Numbered from the stretch's first letter, positions 41,492 to 52,500 are shown. The stretch: 64,000 bases of DNA from Longispora fulva (GCF_015751905.1 NZ_JADOUF010000001.1:2604001-2668000); one strand, 5' to 3'. Notes: a model not told the origin generated them from the sequence alone. A program made the numbers and translations.

Positions 41492-42588
41492 CCCATCCCG
41501 CCTCGCCGCCCGGCATGACCAGGACCGGCCTGCCCAGGCTCAAGCCGGGCGAACTGCAAGACGAGATCGTCCGGATCATGGCCGGCGAACCCGACAGGTC
41601 GTTCACCGCCCGCGACATCAACGTGGCGCTGCCGGGACGCTCGACCGGCGCCATCGGACAGGCGCTACCCGCCCTGGTCGCCCAAGGCCGCATCGTGGCC
41701 ACCAGCCGCAACTCCTACCAGGTCGCCTCCGCCTCCACCATCGCCCCGATACCGGTGCCACCACCGGCCCCGACGCGGCCTCCCGCCAAGGCGGGGCCGA
41801 TCCGCCGGCCTGGCGGAGGCCTGTACTACCCGCGCGACCTGGCCGGCAAGCCCGACGTGCAGGTACTGCGCGAGCTTCGGACCGCCGACATCCCGGTCCT
41901 GCTGTACGGGCCGCCCGGCACCGGCAAAACCAGCCTCATCGAGGCCGCGTTCGGCGCCGAATGCCACACCCTGGCAGGTGACGGTGACACCACCGTCGGG
42001 GACCTGCTCGGCGACTACGTCCCCGACGGCGGCGGCTACCGGTTCGTCGACGGGCCACTGGTCGCCGCGATGGAGACCGGCGGCGTGTTCTTCCTCGACG
42101 ACGCGACCCTCATCTCCCCCAAAACCCTCGCGGCGCTGTACCCGGCGATGGACGGCCGCCGCGAGATCACGGTCAAAGCCGACGGCTCCCGCGCCGTGAA
42201 GGCGGCGCCCGGGTTCTTCGTGGTCGCCGGCCACAACCCCGGCGTGCACGGCGCGATCCTGACCGAGGCCCTGGCCAGCCGGTTCACCATGCAGATCCAT
42301 GTCACCACCGACTACGACCTGGCCGTGCAACTCGGCGTCGACCGCCGCCTCGTTAGGGCCGCCCGCGAACTGTGGGCCAAAGTCGGCGCGCACGAGATCG
42401 GCTGGGCGCCCCAGCTCCGCGAACTCCTCGGCGCGCTGAAAGTGCAACGCGCGCTGAGCCTGGACGTCGCCGTGGCCAACCTCGCCGGGGCCTGCCCGGA
42501 GGAGGACCGCGATGTCGTGCGCGAGGTGCTCAGAAAGCACCTGCCCAACATCGCCGACCAGCCGCTGACGCTCGGCAAGCAGCTCTAA
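41488..42588 (+). CDS. Winged-helix / MoxR-type AAA+ ATPase
   Basis: 366 residues from ATG 41488. Residues about 15-80 (KPGELQDEIVRIMAGEPDRSFTARDINVALPG then QALPALVAQGRIVATSRNSYQVA) form a winged-helix DNA-binding-like domain. After a Pro-rich linker the MoxR domain (about 120-360) has Walker A YGPPGTGKTSL (near residue 140), Walker B VFFLDDATLI (near 199), and sensor VVAGHNPGVHGAILTEALASRFTM. MoxR ATPases remodel or insert cofactors into partner proteins together with VWA-domain proteins. The metallopeptidase-VWA protein encoded at 43302 is the expected partner. Fusion of a DNA-binding-like domain to a MoxR ATPase is unusual. Confidence 0.88.
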   Translation: MTHPASPPGMTRTGLPRLKPGELQDEIVRIMAGEPDRSFTARDINVALPGRSTGAIGQALPALVAQGRIVATSRNSYQVASASTIAPIPVPPPAPTRPPAKAGPIRRPGGGLYYPRDLAGKPDVQVLRELRTADIPVLLYGPPGTGKTSLIEAAFGAECHTLAGDGDTTVGDLLGDYVPDGGGYRFVDGPLVAAMETGGVFFLDDATLISPKTLAALYPAMDGRREITVKADGSRAVKAAPGFFVVAGHNPGVHGAILTEALASRFTMQIHVTTDYDLAVQLGVDRRLVRAARELWAKVGAHEIGWAPQLRELLGALKVQRALSLDVAVANLAGACPEEDRDVVREVLRKHLPNIADQPLTLGKQL

Positions 42589-42620
42589 ACGCCCAAGCAC
42601 CCGTACCGAAAGGAATCACC

Positions 42621-43199
42621 GTGCTCGACCCTGAACTCGTCACCCACATCACCACAACGCTCACCGATATCGAAGCCTTCGCCGACGCGCGGCTCGGCTG
42701 GGACGCCCCGCCGCGCGCCTACGGCATCTTCACCCAGCCCGACGGAGGCGGCCGGGCGCTGCTCGTCGCCGCCCCGCTGCCCATCCGTGAAAGCCAGTGG
42801 CATCTGCCCGACCCGCAGCGGCCCGGCGTCAACCTGTCGGCGGCCCTCGTCCTCGGCGGCATCACCTTTCAACTGACCGAACCCGGCGCACCGGCATGGT
42901 TCGGCCGCTGGCTGACGAAGAACGGCCGGCAACTGGTGGCCACCGCGTTCCTGTTCGAGGGATACACGACCTCCGGCTACGCCGGCTACACCCCCGGCGA
43001 CCTCAACGAGTTCCCTGCCATGGCCGACGCCGAGGTCCGCATCATCGCGGCCATCGACATCGACGGGCGCGTCTGGCAGCTGGTGCGCCGTCGCGGCGAC
43101 AGCACGCCGGAACTGACCGTCATGGAACAGCCCCCGCCGGAAGTCAACGCGACGAACGTCATCTACGCCCTGGCCCGTCTCCTGGCCGCCCGCGCCTAG
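42621..43199 (+). CDS. Unknown protein between MoxR and VWA genes
   Basis: 192 residues from GTG 42621 (AAAGGAA upstream). Reads MLDPELVTHITTTLTDIEAFADARLGWDAPPRAYGIFTQ and later ITFQLTEPGAPAWFGRW, FLFEGYTTSGYAGYTP, VRIIAAIDIDGRVWQLVRRR. Mixed alpha/beta, no known motif. It shows similarity in style (Ile/Asp-rich strands, length, ending in NVIYALARLLA) to the protein at 40142, so the two may be related companions. Position between ATPase and VWA genes argues for a role in the same complex. Confidence 0.78.
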   Translation: MLDPELVTHITTTLTDIEAFADARLGWDAPPRAYGIFTQPDGGGRALLVAAPLPIRESQWHLPDPQRPGVNLSAALVLGGITFQLTEPGAPAWFGRWLTKNGRQLVATAFLFEGYTTSGYAGYTPGDLNEFPAMADAEVRIIAAIDIDGRVWQLVRRRGDSTPELTVMEQPPPEVNATNVIYALARLLAARA

Positions 43200-43241
43200 A
43201 TCCGCCACACCCCCGGCCCACCCGGCCACGACCGTCTCCCC

Positions 43242-43276
43242 GCGGGTGCCGGCCGGGCTGCCCGGCCGGCACCCGC
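43242..43276 (+). terminator. 16-bp hairpin between 42621-43199 and VWA gene
   Basis: GCGGGTGCCGGCCGGG (43242-43257), loop CTG, CCCGGCCGGCACCCGC (43261-43276): a perfect 16-bp stem. It is followed by CTTTCACCC and a GAAAGGGAA ribosome site, the same order as before the MoxR gene (41387). Confidence 0.75.
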
Positions 43277-43301
43277 CTTTCACCCGTGAAAGGGAACCTC
43301 A

Positions 43302-44990
43302 ATGTCCGCACACGTCACCCCCGCACCGGCGGTGCCCCATCCTCAGGTCGTGCCAGCCTGGCAGGCACTGTCTGACGCCTGGACCACGCAGGTCGCCGAC
43401 CTGGCCGAACGCCCCGACCTCACCGTCCTCGTCACGCCCGGCGCCGGACACGGCAGCCCGGCCTGCTACACACCCGCCGACGCCACCATCGAGATCAACG
43501 CCGACCACATCACGCTCGACCCCGCCACCATCGACCCGACCGATGACGCCAGCCGCCAGCTGTACCCCGTCGGCTGGGGACTACTCGTCCACGAAGCCGC
43601 CCACGCCCGCCACTCCCACTGGGGCTTCGGCGACCCCAGCAACCCGATGGCCACACGCGCCGCCGTCATGCTCGACGAAGCCCGCATCGAAGCCCAACAC
43701 CTACGCCGCCGGCCTGCGGACCGCCCGTTCCTGCACGCCGTCACGACCAAACTCATCACCGCCGAGATCACCGCCGACGACAACGTGTGGACCGCGGCCG
43801 CCGCCGCAGCACTCCTGCTCGCGCGGGCAGACGCCACCGTCCTCGACCACACCGAGGTACGCGGCGTACGCAAGTCCATCGAGAACATCCTCGGCCGTCG
43901 ACGGCTCAAACGGCTCGAAACGATCTGGCGGCGTGCCCTGCGAACCCGCGACGACGACACCGCCGCCATGATGGAATGGGGCCACCGCTGGGTGCGCACC
44001 CTCGGCCTGCACCCGTCCATCCCGTTCCCCCTACCATCAGGTGGAGGCAGCCTCGTGGCCGCCGTCGGCGCACTGCTCGACGCGATCGCAGACCAGCTCG
44101 CCGCCGACACCGGGCAGGCGCTCGCCGCACGGGCAGCGGCCGCCCGCGCCGCCATGCGCGACGCTGAACTCCAACGCCGCGCCGAGGCCGAACAGGCCGG
44201 CAACACAGTATTCGGGTCGCCCACGGCGGGAATCTGGGCCCGTGCCCCACAGGGACACACCCGCCCGGCCACCGAAGCCGAACGGTCGAGCGCCCGCCAA
44301 CTGAGCCGGGCACTCAAAGCCGCCGCCTACCGCGAACCGGTCACCACCCGCGTCACCTCGCCCACACCACCGGGCAGGCTCAACGCCAGGGCCGCGATGT
44401 CAGGCCACGTCCAGCGCCAACTCGGGCAGAACCCCACCACCGAGCCCTGGAGCCACAACCAGCGGCGCACAGTCCCCCAACCACCGCTGCTCGTCGCCAT
44501 CGCCCTCGACGTGTCCCGATCGATGGCCGGATTCCTACGACCAGCCGCGTCCACCGCCTGGATCCTCAGCCAGGCCGTCAGCCACGTCCCCGACGGCGCC
44601 TCCGCCCTGGTCACCTTCGGCAGCTACGTCACCGCCATCACCCACCCCGGCAAACCCTCGGCCGACGTCCGCGAAGTGCCCCTGGAACGATCCACCACCG
44701 GGTTCTGCACCACCATCGACGCCCTCGACCACAAACTCGGCCTGTCCCGCCGCGACCACGCCGCCCGACTGCTCGTCATCATCTCCGACGGATACCTACC
44801 CCACTCCGACATCCCCACAGGCCAGGCACAACTCGACCGGCTCGCCCGATCCGGCTGCGGACTCCTGTGGATCGGGCCCGTCAACTCCGCACCGCTGACA
44901 GGGACCGAGGTACTGCTCCTCGACGACGCCACCCACGCCGGACCGGCCATCGCCGCCGCGGCGACCAAAGCGTTGTCCAGCAGGAACTGA
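43302..44990 (+). CDS. Zinc-metallopeptidase-like / VWA protein (DUF2201-like), MoxR partner
   Basis: 562 residues. Residues 40-140 carry TIEINADHITLDPATIDP and LLVHEAAHARHSHWGF with a HExxH motif at His97-His101 (HEAAH); LDEARIEAQHL about 30 residues later can give the third zinc ligand. A helical middle region (about 140-380) has an Ala-rich stretch. The VWA domain (about 398-560) has MIDAS residues DVSRSM (Asp403, Ser405, Ser407) and VIISDGYLP, ending LLLDDATHAGPAIAAAATKAL. Metallopeptidase-plus-VWA proteins beside MoxR ATPases are a known pair (COG3864/COG0714-like); their cellular task is unclear. The cluster ends in a hairpin. The last 45 codons recur at 56220. Confidence 0.88.
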   Translation: MSAHVTPAPAVPHPQVVPAWQALSDAWTTQVADLAERPDLTVLVTPGAGHGSPACYTPADATIEINADHITLDPATIDPTDDASRQLYPVGWGLLVHEAAHARHSHWGFGDPSNPMATRAAVMLDEARIEAQHLRRRPADRPFLHAVTTKLITAEITADDNVWTAAAAAALLLARADATVLDHTEVRGVRKSIENILGRRRLKRLETIWRRALRTRDDDTAAMMEWGHRWVRTLGLHPSIPFPLPSGGGSLVAAVGALLDAIADQLAADTGQALAARAAAARAAMRDAELQRRAEAEQAGNTVFGSPTAGIWARAPQGHTRPATEAERSSARQLSRALKAAAYREPVTTRVTSPTPPGRLNARAAMSGHVQRQLGQNPTTEPWSHNQRRTVPQPPLLVAIALDVSRSMAGFLRPAASTAWILSQAVSHVPDGASALVTFGSYVTAITHPGKPSADVREVPLERSTTGFCTTIDALDHKLGLSRRDHAARLLVIISDGYLPHSDIPTGQAQLDRLARSGCGLLWIGPVNSAPLTGTEVLLLDDATHAGPAIAAAATKALSSRN

Positions 44991-44996
44991 CCCGCT

Positions 44997-45026
44997 GCTA
45001 CCCGGTCACGATTGTGGCCGGGTAGC
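44997..45026 (+). terminator. Terminator hairpin of the VWA gene
   Basis: GCTACCCGG (44997-45005) with CCGGGTAGC (45018-45026), loop 12. A homologous hairpin follows the duplicated VWA end at 56359-56390. Confidence 0.7.
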
Positions 45027-45134
45027 GCCGACCCACCACACCCCTGCTATCCGACGGCACCGTGCGCATCGATCTGCTGACCCTGTATTCCTGGCAGGCG
45101 ACCTGCACCGTCGCCTTCACTCCCACGCGAACCC

Positions 45135-45452
45135 TCAGCAACTCGTGGAACGCGGAGCTTCCACCCAGCTGGATTCAGTGGGGCAGGGGTCCAGGCCGGT
45201 AGTTGCTGCTTCCGGGGTTGTCCGGGTAGTAGGCCGAATGGAAAGATTCACCTCAGTAATCGCGGATGCAGGAAACTTGTTGGCTGTGGCCCACCATTGC
45301 GGCTCGATTGGTTGCACGCCTTCGGCGAGATGAAGCTGGGCCGCCTCACAGCCGGCGATCCATGCCTGAACGTGCGGCGTAACGACTGCCGTGGCCACTG
45401 AGATCGCGATGGCACCGATAGCCGCGATGAACAACAACCCAAGGCGACCCAT
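45135..45452 (-). CDS. Small membrane-anchored protein, unknown
   Basis: 105 residues: MGRLGLLFIAAIGAIAISVATAVVT is a single membrane anchor or uncleaved signal; the rest is polar (QAWIAGCEAAQLHLAEG). Two Cys residues occur. It lies 70 bases downstream of the immunity gene in the same direction and could be a second accessory gene of the toxin locus. Weak overall evidence; an overlapping frame exists. Confidence 0.45.
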   Translation of the reverse strand: MGRLGLLFIAAIGAIAISVATAVVTPHVQAWIAGCEAAQLHLAEGVQPIEPQWWATANKFPASAITEVNLSIRPTTRTTPEAATTGLDPCPTESSWVEAPRSTSC

Positions 45453-45521
45453 CCGCCCAGCGGGCTTGTCATACGTGTCTGGAGCAGCTTTGCCTCGACG
45501 CGATGACTTGGCCTGACGAGG

Positions 45522-46505
45522 CTATTCCGCCATTCGGAGAAGTATCTGCCGACAGAAAGAAACATCATCAGATAGCCCGATGTCGCTATTGTTGAATTTT
45601 ATTAACTCTAAGGCATTACCTGCCAAGTCAGCCATTGATGAAACTGTATTCAACCTACCATCAAATCCTATCGCAAGGACGGCACTCCTGACACCGAGGT
45701 GCTTTTGTTCCAAGCCCAATTCAAATCGACCGGCCTCTAGGTCGAATCCCGGCCCAACGAATACAAGGTCCAAAGCGTGTCTCGTACCGTAGCCGTTCAG
45801 CAGTTCGCCAAACGTTTGAGAGAATTCGATCACGCGATTGAAGGATCCTCCAGTAAGGAAGTCTTCCTCGGCATCTATGAGGAGGTCAATGAATATGTTT
45901 TCGCTCGGTGCGGTAACCAGGTCAATGTCCACAAGGGAATTGCGGTGATCCGCGAAACGGTCATGCACGCTTTCGCTTGACATGAGTTGGGCGCCTAGCA
46001 ACTCGGACGCCAGTTCTCTGATGGTAACGGTGTGACACTTTGCCGCCCAGACCAATTCGGCGCGCGCTTCAAGCGTCTCACATTTATGAAGCGCGAGTAG
46101 GCAGACAGCAGCGATGGCCGGATCCCATTCCTTCCACCCCGACCGGAGCACTTCCGTAAGGGCCGAAATCGCATCCCAATACGCGGCGACGCCCTTCTCT
46201 ATTCCCTTTTTTAAGGATTCAGCTACCGCTTCATGATCATAGTTGGAAGGTGTGTCGATATCATGATGGTTGCCGACGAGAGCATCACACAGGATAGGGA
46301 CGCATCCTGGAGATGGTCTATGCCCCGCTAAATCAACGTACCCCATAAAGAGGGGCCATTCTTGAGCGAGCCATGTTTCTTTGAGCCGCTCCTCGATGAG
46401 TGGACTGATCTCACCAAATTCTTCGAGGCGATCAGCGCGAAGGTGCCTTCCACCGCTCTCGGAAACCAGGCGCTCAAGTCGAATATATTGAGACTCGTTA
46501 CTCAT
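45522..46505 (-). CDS. Putative immunity protein of the RHS toxin
   Basis: 327 residues, start ATG 46505 overlapping the RHS stop (ATGA). Base composition is clearly lower in GC than its surroundings, as expected for horizontally shuffled toxin/immunity cassettes. It is Leu/Glu/Asp-rich and mostly helical (RLEEFGEISPLIEERLKETW, AALLALHKCETLEARAELVWAA-like), then a beta/alpha end VRSAVLAIGFDGRLNTVSSM. No signal peptide, so it protects from the cytoplasm. No known immunity family recognised. Immediate placement after a polymorphic toxin is the main evidence. Confidence 0.8.
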   Translation of the reverse strand: MSNESQYIRLERLVSESGGRHLRADRLEEFGEISPLIEERLKETWLAQEWPLFMGYVDLAGHRPSPGCVPILCDALVGNHHDIDTPSNYDHEAVAESLKKGIEKGVAAYWDAISALTEVLRSGWKEWDPAIAAVCLLALHKCETLEARAELVWAAKCHTVTIRELASELLGAQLMSSESVHDRFADHRNSLVDIDLVTAPSENIFIDLLIDAEEDFLTGGSFNRVIEFSQTFGELLNGYGTRHALDLVFVGPGFDLEAGRFELGLEQKHLGVRSAVLAIGFDGRLNTVSSMADLAGNALELIKFNNSDIGLSDDVSFCRQILLRMAE

Positions 46506-49500
46506 GGCGCGCCGCCAATCACTCGACCCGTTAGAATGTTTCCGTTGAAGAATGCTACCGCGTCTCCACGCAAACCATACGCGATGTAGCCGCCATCCGC
46601 CTTTACATGGACAAGATTCGTGCCGCTCCCTACGGGCTGGAGCCCAAGAAATTCATCGTGCCATCCAAGCGGTCGATAACTTGGGATGTCCCCCCGCCTG
46701 CCAATTGATGGCTCATACATGCTTGAGGTGCTACCAGGGGTCAACTCAAATTCAATGAGAACGGTGTAATCACCGAATCGACCACGTTCGCCGTCGAGGT
46801 AACTGCGAGAGTACTCCCGGTTTCGCGTTGTGAAGATTTCCCTGTTTTTCCCACCACCTTTGAGCGAAAGTCCCTGATTTTGCATGAACCGTTCATACTC
46901 CCTCGCGCCCATTGAGCGATAGAAGCACTCCCGACCATTGTGCCAATACTCGCCATTGGAATCTGACTGGCACTGACTTTCCGTTTGCCCCGGCGAAACG
47001 ACGGGCGGCTTTCTGGGGTCTCCATCCGCGTTTGGTTGACTGCCCGGATCTTCCGACGGTACTGCGTTGACGATGCTGCCGAATCCACCAAGCAGCGTTT
47101 CTCCATCTTTGAGGACCGCGACAGAGCCTGGTCGGTCATTGGAGTCAACGAGGGGTGCGCGCAACAGATTGAGAATCCATTTAAGCGGGCCGGGTATCGC
47201 GTTTTCGTCACATGAACGGCCGCATAGGGGTGGCGGTGGGCATCCCATGACCGCGCAGTTTGTTCGGTCTGGACCATCGCCTCCACACTTGGAGCTTGCG
47301 AAATGGACCTCGCAGTATGTGGGGCCGTTCGTGCCCACTCTCGGCGGTGCCGGCGGACGTCCCGGATCGTTTTGGGGGTTGCGCCATCGGGCGTCGGGAT
47401 CTGAGCCGAAGAAGTAGTCCCACATGTTCGCCAAGCCCAGCCCCACGGCTGCGACCATGCCGCCGCCGGCGGCGCCACCGCCACCACCGCCCCCGGGTTC
47501 AGCACCGGTTCTGCCGCCAATAGGCGGCCCTGCACCCTGCAAAGTCATCCCCGCGCCGCCGTTCTTGCCGGGGTCCCAGAAATGGCCCGTGGGGTCGGTG
47601 CCGTTGACGGGGTTAGCGTTGGCGTAGGTGTAGCGGTTGGATTGTGCGGTGGGGATGGGGTCGAGGGTCCAGGTGTCGCGGCTGGTGAATGAGCCGGTGG
47701 CGGGGTTGTCCCAGCGGGCTGCGGCGTTGACGTACCCGGTGGCGGTGTCGGTCCAACCACTCTGGTAGCCGAGGAGGTTGGCCGCGCCGGTTCCCGCAGT
47801 CGGCTTGCCGAAGGGGTCAAAGCTGGTGGAACCGGTGACGGATCCGGTTGCCGGATCGAGGTTGGCGATGACGTCGTCGTGCGTGGCGTCACTCAGGAGT
47901 GCGCTGGCGGTGCTGCCCGCCTTCTGCGCGATGGGTTGTCCGGCGGCGTCGCGGGAGATGAGGCCTTCGGGGGAGGTGACGGCGTTGTTGGATAGGTCGG
48001 GGTAGCCGAAGCTGATGCCGTTGCGTTGTGCGGTGCGGCCAAGGGCGTCGTAGGTGTAGTTGACGGTGGCTCCGGCGTTGCCGGTGGTGCTGCGGAGCTG
48101 TTCGAAGGCGTCGTAGTTCGAGGTGCGGACCTCTGTGCCCCGGGTAGCGGTGGATAGTGCTCCGCGCGCCTTGTACGTCCAGGTTTCGTCGGGGTCTGTG
48201 CCGCCGGTGGCGGATTTGACGCGGTTGCGGGCGTCGTATGTGTAGGCGCGGGCGCCGACGGTGGTGCGGTTGGAGGCGGCGTCCCAGCCGTAGGTGGTCT
48301 GCACGCTGCTCGGCGTGGTCCAGGTCTTGAGGCGTCCGAGTCCGTCATAGGTGTAGGTGTTGGTTCCGCCTCCGACGACGCCGGTGGTGGTCTTCGTCAG
48401 GGTGCGGTCGGCGTCGTCGTAGGTGTACGTGGCCTTGGCCGCTTCGACGGTGCCGCCTGGTTTCAGGGTTGTGTGGGTGGTCAGCCGGCTGTAGGCGTCG
48501 TAACTGTACGTCTGGGATGCCTTGGTTGCTCCGCCGAAGCCGATGGAGGCCAGCTGGCCGTCGGACCTGTACGCATAGGTCAGTTGGCTGCCGGTCAGCG
48601 GTTCGCTGGCGGTGGTGACACGTCCTGCGAGGTCGCGCCCAAGAGTTGTGGTGCCGGCGGCGTCGGTACGGGTGGTGAGGTTGTTGTCACCGTCATAGCC
48701 GAACATCGCCGTGTTCACGCCGGTCGTGGCGGTGAGCAGTCCGCGGTCGTTGTAGGTGAACTGCGTCGCGCCGGCAGGTCCGCTAATGCTGGTGGTGCGG
48801 CCGAGTGGGTCGTAGCCGAAGATTCGATCGGTGGTGGTCGCTACAGTGCCGGCGCCAGTCTCCTTGGCAAGGCGACCGAGCCCGTCGAAGGTGCGGGTGC
48901 GGGTGACCGCGCCGGGGAGGAGTTCGGCGATCGGCTGGCCGGCGGCGTCATACGTGGTGGTCCAGGTGCGATCGTCGCTGTCGGTGTCGCCAGGGGTCGA
49001 CGGTTCGATGGTCGACGCCGGCTGGCCCCACGGGGTGTATGTGTAGTGGGTGGCGTTGCCGTTGCCGTCGACCATGCGGGTGCGCTGCCCGGCTACGTCA
49101 TAGCCCAACTGCACCGTGATGGGGGTGGAGGCGTCAGCCTTCTGCGTGACGGTGACCAGCTGCCCGGCGACGTTGTGACTGAAGTCGGTGACGTTGCCAG
49201 TGAAGTCGATCTCCTTGAACAGACTTCCTGCTTTGTTGTAGTTGTTGGTGCGGGTACGTGTCGATGCGGTGCCGTTGCCCTGTTCTGTGAGGGACAGTAG
49301 GTTGCCTGCCAGGTCGGTGGCGGCCGACTTCTTGTTGGACCACGTGGTGTCAAGTCCATAGTTCATTGTGGTCGAGGTGAGTCCGCCACGGGCGTATGCG
49401 AAGTCGGTGCGTCGGCCCGTGGGGTCAGTGACCTGGGTGACCTTGCCGGTCTTGTTGTAGGCCATCGAGGTCGTGCCGCCGGCGGGAGTGGTGATCGACA

Positions 49501-52500
49501 GGATGTTGCCGACCTGGTCGTACACCTTGGTTGTCGTGTAGTAAAAAGTCTGTCCGCCTACGCGCTCGGTGCGGGTGCCGGTTAGCTGGCGGCCTGCGGC
49601 TTCGTAGGTGGCCAGGCTTTGTGCGCCTGTCGGGTCGACTGTGCTGGTCTGGTCGCCGACACGGTTGTATCCGAAGGTCCAGACCGGGGATGTTGAGGAG
49701 CCTGCACCATCGGGGTCGGGCTCGGTACGGGTGAGCAGGTTGCCATACTTATCGTAGGTGAAGCTGGTGACTCGACCGAGCGGGTCGGTCTGCTGCAGAA
49801 CCTGACCTGTAGGCGTGTAGGTGGTGCGCGAAACCGGTGTGATCGCAGGCCCGAATGGCGGGGTGTAGGTGGGGAGAGTTACGGCTTTCGGACGCCCCAT
49901 GGCATCAACGTCGGTATGGGTGACGTGTCCGAACACGTCTTGAGCGTCGGTGACCTCGCCGAAGGTGTTGCGCCCGGTGGTGGAGATCGGCTGCACCCCA
50001 GTCTGTTTGACGCCTGCGGTCCAAATATCACGGGCGGTGCCTGTGGTCGTCACAGGCTGGCCAAGGGCGTCGTAGGTGGCCGTGGTGAGCCCGCCGAGGG
50101 GGTCGATGATGGAAGTGGGGAGGCCTCGGGTGTCCAGGACGTAGACGGTGGTCGCGTCTGTGAGGGTGCTGGTGGAGCCGGTTCGTCGGTCAGTGACGGT
50201 TTGTGCGGTGACGCGATCGGCGAGGTCGTAGGAGGCGACGGTGCCTGCATACTTCGTGGTGTCGTCGTAGCGGTCTGTTTTGAGCGGGTTGCCGTCGTTG
50301 TCGCGGGTGTAGATGGTCTTGTACTTCAGGCTGCCGGGTTCGATGGTCTCGCTGGTCTTGTAGCCAAAGGCGTCATAGGTGAAATCTACAGCGGCTCCGT
50401 TGGTGTCATATGTCTCCGATGTTTGCCCTGCCGCATCGTAGGTGAACTGGCGAGCTTGTACCGAGGTGAAGCCTCCGGCACCGTCGGGCTCGCCCAGCGA
50501 CATTGCGGCGCGAAGTCCGTCGGCCCAATACTCGTAGCTGGTCAGGCCTCCCCGGGCGTCCGTGGTAGACGCCAGTAGGCCGTTGTCGAGGTAGGCCCGG
50601 GACTCAAGAACCATGCGAAGGGCGGCGGGGTTCGTCGGGTCAACGCCGGCACCGACCGCTGCTGTTTCGATCAGCTGGCGGTTGTCGTTGTAACGCAGCT
50701 CGGTGACCAGGCCCGCCTTATTGGTGGCTTTTGAGACATCGCCGGCGTTATTCCACTCCTGGCTCGTCGTTGATCCGTCAGGGTCCGTTGAGGAGGTGAG
50801 GCGTCCGGCGCTGTCGAAGCCGTAGGTGGTGACGCGCGTGGCGTCACCACCGGTCGTGTCTGCCACGCTCTGCTTGACGACGTGGCCGAGCTGGTCGAAC
50901 TCGTAGGTGGTGACGGCAGTGTGCGTGACCGACGTGATCGGGTTGGTCACCCCGGTGCTGGTCACGGTCGCGGGCTGACCGAGCGCGTTGTACGTGGTCG
51001 TGACTCCGCCGTACGGAGTGCTCTTGGACGTGACGCGCCCGAGTGGGTCGTATCCAAAGGTGGTGACCAAACCGACGGGGTCGGTACTGGTGATCGCATC
51101 ACCTTTAGCGTCGTAAGTGTTGGTGGTTGTTTGCCCGATTTTTCCTGTGCTAACGAGTGGCAGTCCGGCGGGCACCGTTCCGCCGCCGACGGCAGTTTCG
51201 GTGCCAGTCGAGTAGGTGACAGTCTGAGTGGGGGCGACGGTTCCCGAGCCGACCAGGGGGTAGGTGGTTTTGGTGACCTGACCTGCGGCGTTGGTTTCGT
51301 AGGCCACTCGGAAAGTGGTATCGGTGGCTGAGGTCGAGCGTGCGTCGGCCTGCCACTGCAGCGTGTCGTTGCGAGGGTCGAATGCGTCGGCCGCATTGAC
51401 GTAGTACGAGCGGTAGCTGGTCTGACTGGAGTCCGATTCCCGGTGGGTGGTCGTGGCGATGACGTTGCCGCGGGCGTCAGTCTGGGTTTCGGTGACTTGG
51501 CCAATGGGGTCGGTGGTCTTGGAGACGAAACCTGCGGCGTTGTACTCCCAGGTCCGCGCTCCGAGGCCGTCTTCGCGTTTGGTGATCCGGCCGCTGTGTT
51601 CCGTGTCGTAGGTGTAGGAGATCTGTCCCCTGCTGTTGCTAGTGAGGGTCGCGGTGCGCTGCTTGTCGCCGACGGCCGTCTCGGTCAGGCCCCATGTGGC
51701 GCCATTGCGGTCGGTCATAGCGGTGAACCGGCCGGTGATGGCGTCATAGCCCACTTGTGCGGCAGCGAAGTTCCCGGGCTCGGTGACCTTCGTTAGGCGT
51801 GATCCCAGTCCGCGGGCTCCGTAGTGGGCAGCGACCTGGGCGGATCCCAGTTCGTGCTTGTAGAACGCAACGTCGTCGATATCACCGGTGAACGGGAACA
51901 TGCTCTTCCCCGCGATCCAACCGGCGACTGAGCCGTTGCCTACGGCGACGTCGCTCATGAGTAGGTGGGTAAGTGCGCCGGTCTTGGTCGCGACCTGCAC
52001 GCCGTCGAGGTAGAGCTCCTGGTGGGTGCCTCCAGCCGAGAGCACCATGTGGTGCCACTGGCTGTTGTCGACCCGGTTGACGCCGCAAGGGCCACCGCCG
52101 GCGGCGGTCCAGAACCCGGCGCACAGCTTCCCGTCGGTGCCCACGTACATCGGCACGTGGTCACCTGGTGCGACGTTGAGAGGGGTGTTCTGTTCGCTGA
52201 GGAGGACACCGCCCTGGCCGGGGTCGGTTTTGAACCACATCTCCAGAGCTAGTGACACCGAGCTGTTGATGCTGTTGACCGGCATGACCAGCGAACTGTT
52301 GGCAGCGGCGGAGAATCCGACCGCCGTGTCCGCCGAGCCGGGCAGTGCTCCGGGTCGAGCGAGTGTGACGCCCGCGTACAGGCCGTCTCCCTGTCCGGTG
52401 CTGCGCGCTGCGACGTTCTTCGCCGTGGTCCCGGACGGCTCGCCCATCGGGTAGTAGATCGACGGGTTGTCGTCGGCGATGACCGAGCGGTAGAACGATG

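Noticed and set aside
45700-45760. TCGAATCCCGGC resembling a tRNA T-arm
   Set aside because: It lies inside the immunity gene and no cloverleaf can be built around it.
48473-51331. Several plus-strand frames of 150-275 aa within the RHS region
   Set aside because: Val/Gly-rich antisense shadows of the RHS repeats; repeated YD codons create open opposite frames.
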